Positions 62,042 through 64,000 of a stretch of DNA of 64,000 bases are shown piece after piece. Source of the stretch: Pseudomonas brassicacearum (GTDB lineage Bacteria; Pseudomonadota; Gammaproteobacteria; Pseudomonadales; Pseudomonadaceae); NCBI RefSeq assembly GCF_009601685.2, contig NZ_CP045701.2, positions 4,030,001 to 4,094,000 on the forward strand, given 5' to 3'. How positions within the stretch are numbered: position 1 is the first letter of the stretch; each line of letters opens with the position of its first letter. The notes under the pieces were generated by a model, which was given only the letters and a program-made list of their open reading frames with translations, made no database searches and was not told the origin of the DNA. Position numbers and translations under genes: made by a program.

Positions 62042-63436
62042 TTACATCAGTTCAGGGGGAAGAAAATCGCGCTGCGGCTGGTAGTCTGCCTTCAGGTACT
62101 CGGCAAGCTGTTGCAGGTCGTCGGCACTCAGCGTGCCGGCAGCCTGTTTCAAACGCAGATTATTGAGAATGTAGTCGTAACGCGCGTCGTTATAGTCACG
62201 CACGGACTTGAAAAGTTGACGTTGGGCATTGAGCACGTCGACGGTGTTGCGGGTCCCGATATCCACGCCGACCTTGGACGCTTTCAAGGATTTCTGGCTC
62301 GACAGGATCGTCTGCCGCCGGGCTTTTATCTGCTGGATGTCGGAGTTGACGGCGCGCAAATAGTTACGGGTATCCAGGACCACTTCCCGGCGCTGGCTTT
62401 CCCTCAACTCCTCGCTTTGCGTCAACCGCTGATAAGCCTCATGGGCCTGGGAGCTGACGCGCCCCCCGCTGTAGAGCGGGACGGTCACTTCAACAGCGAT
62501 ACTGCTCTGGGCGACGTTTCCACGGTAACCATCGCGACCAAAATCAGTCGGGTTGCTGTAGCCAAAACTGTCGTTATCGCCCTTGCGATAGGAAGCCACC
62601 GCATCGACCGTTGGCGCATGCCCGGATTGACGCTGACGCAAGCGTTCTTCAGCAGCCTCGACAGCATAGTTGCTCGCCAACAGCATCAGGTTCTGCTCGA
62701 CAGCACCTTCTACCCACGACTTCGTATCATTGGGAATCGGCGCCAACACCGGCAATTGATGTTGCATACCCTCGATACTGGTGTATTGCTGATTGGTCAA
62801 ATGCACCAGTTGCTCGAAAGCGTCTTCAACCTTGCGCTGCGCCAGTTGGCGATTGGCTTGGGCATTATCGAAAGCAGACTCGGCATCCAGGACATCCGTG
62901 ATGCTCGACAGTCCACCCTTCAAACGTGCTTGCGCCTGATCCATTTGCTGCTTGAGCGCGGTCTCCTCAGCCTCCGATGCCGCCAGCTCGTCCGTGGCGC
63001 GCAGCGTTTCAAAATAGGCCTGCGCCGTTTGCAGAATGAGCGCTTGCTCCTTGGCCGACAACTCCAGGGCCGCTTGTACAGTGCTAGCCTTGGCAGCCTT
63101 GAATTCATACCAGAATGCAGCGTTGACCAAGGGTTGTTTCAGGTTGGCCTGGATCGTATTGCCGCTGCGCCCCCGTTCAAGCGCTGGCTCATCACGCGAC
63201 AGGCGAGTGGCTTCAAACGTAGCCCCCGTGCTGATCACGGGTAATAGATTGGCCCGTGCCTGCGGCACCAATTCCTGTTGCGCAGCGTAATCGGCACGGG
63301 CTGCCGCCAGATCGGAGTTATGCGAAACAGCCTGACGATAGACCGCCATCAGCTCGGCCCGCTCAGCGGTCGGCGCGGAAAAAACGAACGAAGGGAACAG
63401 GCAGGCGAACAACAGAACGCGTTGAGCGCGACTCAT
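62042..63436 (-). CDS. TolC-family outer-membrane channel for type I secretion
   Basis: The 464-residue product is a TolC-type outer membrane efflux protein with a signal peptide (RAQRVLLFACLFPSFVFSA). Two repeats of alpha-helical coils and beta strands follow. Landmarks are YRQAVSHNSDLAAARADYAAQQ near residue 32 and NTVDVLNAQRQLFKSVRDYNDARYDYILNNL near residue 400, which is the conserved second-repeat signature. The frame extends to 63637, but ATG 63436 gives the signal peptide. It completes the tripartite exporter with the ABC and HlyD genes, from which it is separated by 158 bp that may hold a second promoter. Confidence 0.92.
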   Translation of the reverse strand: MSRAQRVLLFACLFPSFVFSAPTAERAELMAVYRQAVSHNSDLAAARADYAAQQELVPQARANLLPVISTGATFEATRLSRDEPALERGRSGNTIQANLKQPLVNAAFWYEFKAAKASTVQAALELSAKEQALILQTAQAYFETLRATDELAASEAEETALKQQMDQAQARLKGGLSSITDVLDAESAFDNAQANRQLAQRKVEDAFEQLVHLTNQQYTSIEGMQHQLPVLAPIPNDTKSWVEGAVEQNLMLLASNYAVEAAEERLRQRQSGHAPTVDAVASYRKGDNDSFGYSNPTDFGRDGYRGNVAQSSIAVEVTVPLYSGGRVSSQAHEAYQRLTQSEELRESQRREVVLDTRNYLRAVNSDIQQIKARRQTILSSQKSLKASKVGVDIGTRNTVDVLNAQRQLFKSVRDYNDARYDYILNNLRLKQAAGTLSADDLQQLAEYLKADYQPQRDFLPPELM

Positions 63437-63608
63437 GACCAAATCCTTTTGAATGACGCGAAAGCAGCGAAAAATCGGCAGCTGCCCCAATGGGGCGCCG
63501 AAACTAAGGCAGTTGGGGGAAGAGGTCAAGCGTTCAAGCACAACGCCGCGTTTCTCTACACGAGGCGGTTGCAAGGTCGTCGTCTTGGTTAATTGTGGCT
63601 GGTTTAAC

Positions 63609-64000
63609 TCACTGAAAACCGGCCATCGGCACCGCAATCAGCAATATCGCCGTCCCATGGGTCGCCGTCGACGCCACCACCCCATAACGCATGCGCACGA
63701 ACCCGCAGGCCAGCCCTTCAATCAGCGTAAAAAGCAAAACCGGCCAACCGAGTTGGGTGACGCTCAAGGCGAGAGAAGCATGCAACGCAGAAAACGCCAC
63801 GGCACTGATCAGCGCTGCTCGCAGGGCGCTGACGTGCAGTTCGAGGTAACCCTGCAAGAAGCCACGAAACAGCACTTCTTCCAGCGCGTTGGCGCCATAG
63901 GCCAGCACCACCATGCCGAGCAGCCAGGCCCCATAACCCGGAATCGCCGTTTCAGCCCCTTGATAAAGCCGCAGCGGCAAACCGATCAGGCAGCCCACGG
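63609..64000 (-). CDS. CPBP-family intramembrane metalloprotease (partial)
   Basis: This is the C-terminal part of a membrane protease of the CPBP (CAAX-type, Abi) family, cut by the right edge of the window. The conserved motif 1, NALEEVLFRGFLQG (glutamate pair and arginine), and motif 2, AVAFSALHASLAL (histidine), are both present, as is the later THGTAILLIA helix. About 130 residues are visible. It is not part of the secretion operon in any demonstrable way and lies upstream of it. Members cleave prenylated or other membrane substrates, or provide bacteriocin self-immunity in some Gram-positives. Confidence 0.82.
   Translation of the reverse strand, partial: VGCLIGLPLRLYQGAETAIPGYGAWLLGMVVLAYGANALEEVLFRGFLQGYLELHVSALRAALISAVAFSALHASLALSVTQLGWPVLLFTLIEGLACGFVRMRYGVVASTATHGTAILLIAVPMAGFQ

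Noticed and set aside
61922..63244. A 440-codon plus-strand open frame
   Set aside because: It is antisense to the TolC gene, which has a signal peptide and both TolC repeats.
63484..63496. GCCCC-AAT-GGGGC hairpin upstream of tolC
   Set aside because: It is short and not followed by a T run in either direction, so it was not called a terminator.

Overview
The window reads as a chromosomal segment of a Pseudomonas of the fluorescens complex. The evidence is high-GC coding DNA, many LysR and AraC regulators, and intergenic pairs of the REP type (GTGGGAGCGAGCTTGCTCGC and a GAGCAAAGCTTGCTC variant) that are typical of that group. The species cannot be fixed from the sequence. No rRNA, tRNA, CRISPR array or insertion sequence was seen.

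Region 1 (1-13.8 kb) is a series of small redox and detoxification units, each next to its own regulator. They are LysR with an MFS efflux pump; LysR with an aldehyde dehydrogenase, a CMD-family protein and a quinone oxidoreductase; LysR with an azoreductase; and HxlR with a SnoaL-like protein. Two related AraC modules follow. Each pairs an AraC regulator of 297 aa with a divergent short-chain dehydrogenase and a saccharopine-dehydrogenase-like gene. In the left module the last gene survives only as a C-terminal fragment. Region 2 (13.9-24.4 kb) holds a TonB-dependent receptor behind a Fur-like palindrome, a small secreted protein, a solute-binding protein, a secreted alpha/beta hydrolase, an Lrp regulator, a HAD hydrolase, GabT, a GhrA-type reductase, a GNAT protein and a bicupin.

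Region 3 (24.7-39.1 kb, all minus strand) is a catabolic block. It has a dipeptide/opine-type ABC importer, a three-part amine or opine oxidase (DAO flavoprotein, FAD/BFD subunit and a small 2Fe-2S protein) and an ArgE-type deacetylase, with many genes overlapping by 4 bp. A GabD-type dehydrogenase and a tartrate/malate dehydrogenase lie downstream beyond a repeat-rich gap. A second DAO-type oxidase and a type II HAD lie upstream. Region 4 (39.6-44.9 kb) has a LysR gene divergent from a D-amino-acid operon (DSD1-type PLP enzyme, RidA, a DAO paralogous to that of region 3) and an aldehyde dehydrogenase. Two small genes follow (DUF3916-like and GFA family).

Region 5 (46.1-63.4 kb, all minus strand) is the most unusual part. 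A complete type I secretion system (TolC, HlyB-type ABC exporter, HlyD adaptor) is followed by two paralogous 128-aa four-helix membrane proteins, a small lipoprotein and one 3506-residue RTX protein. The giant protein carries an N-terminal permuted-papain-like domain, a kexin-like S8 protease with a P domain, four cadherin-like repeats and five RTX/HCBP modules. DNA coding the N-terminal domain, the lipoprotein and the two membrane proteins is clearly A/T-richer than its flanks, suggesting that these parts arrived together. An effector domain with its protective proteins is one possible reading, but that is inference. The window ends inside a CPBP-family membrane protease gene.
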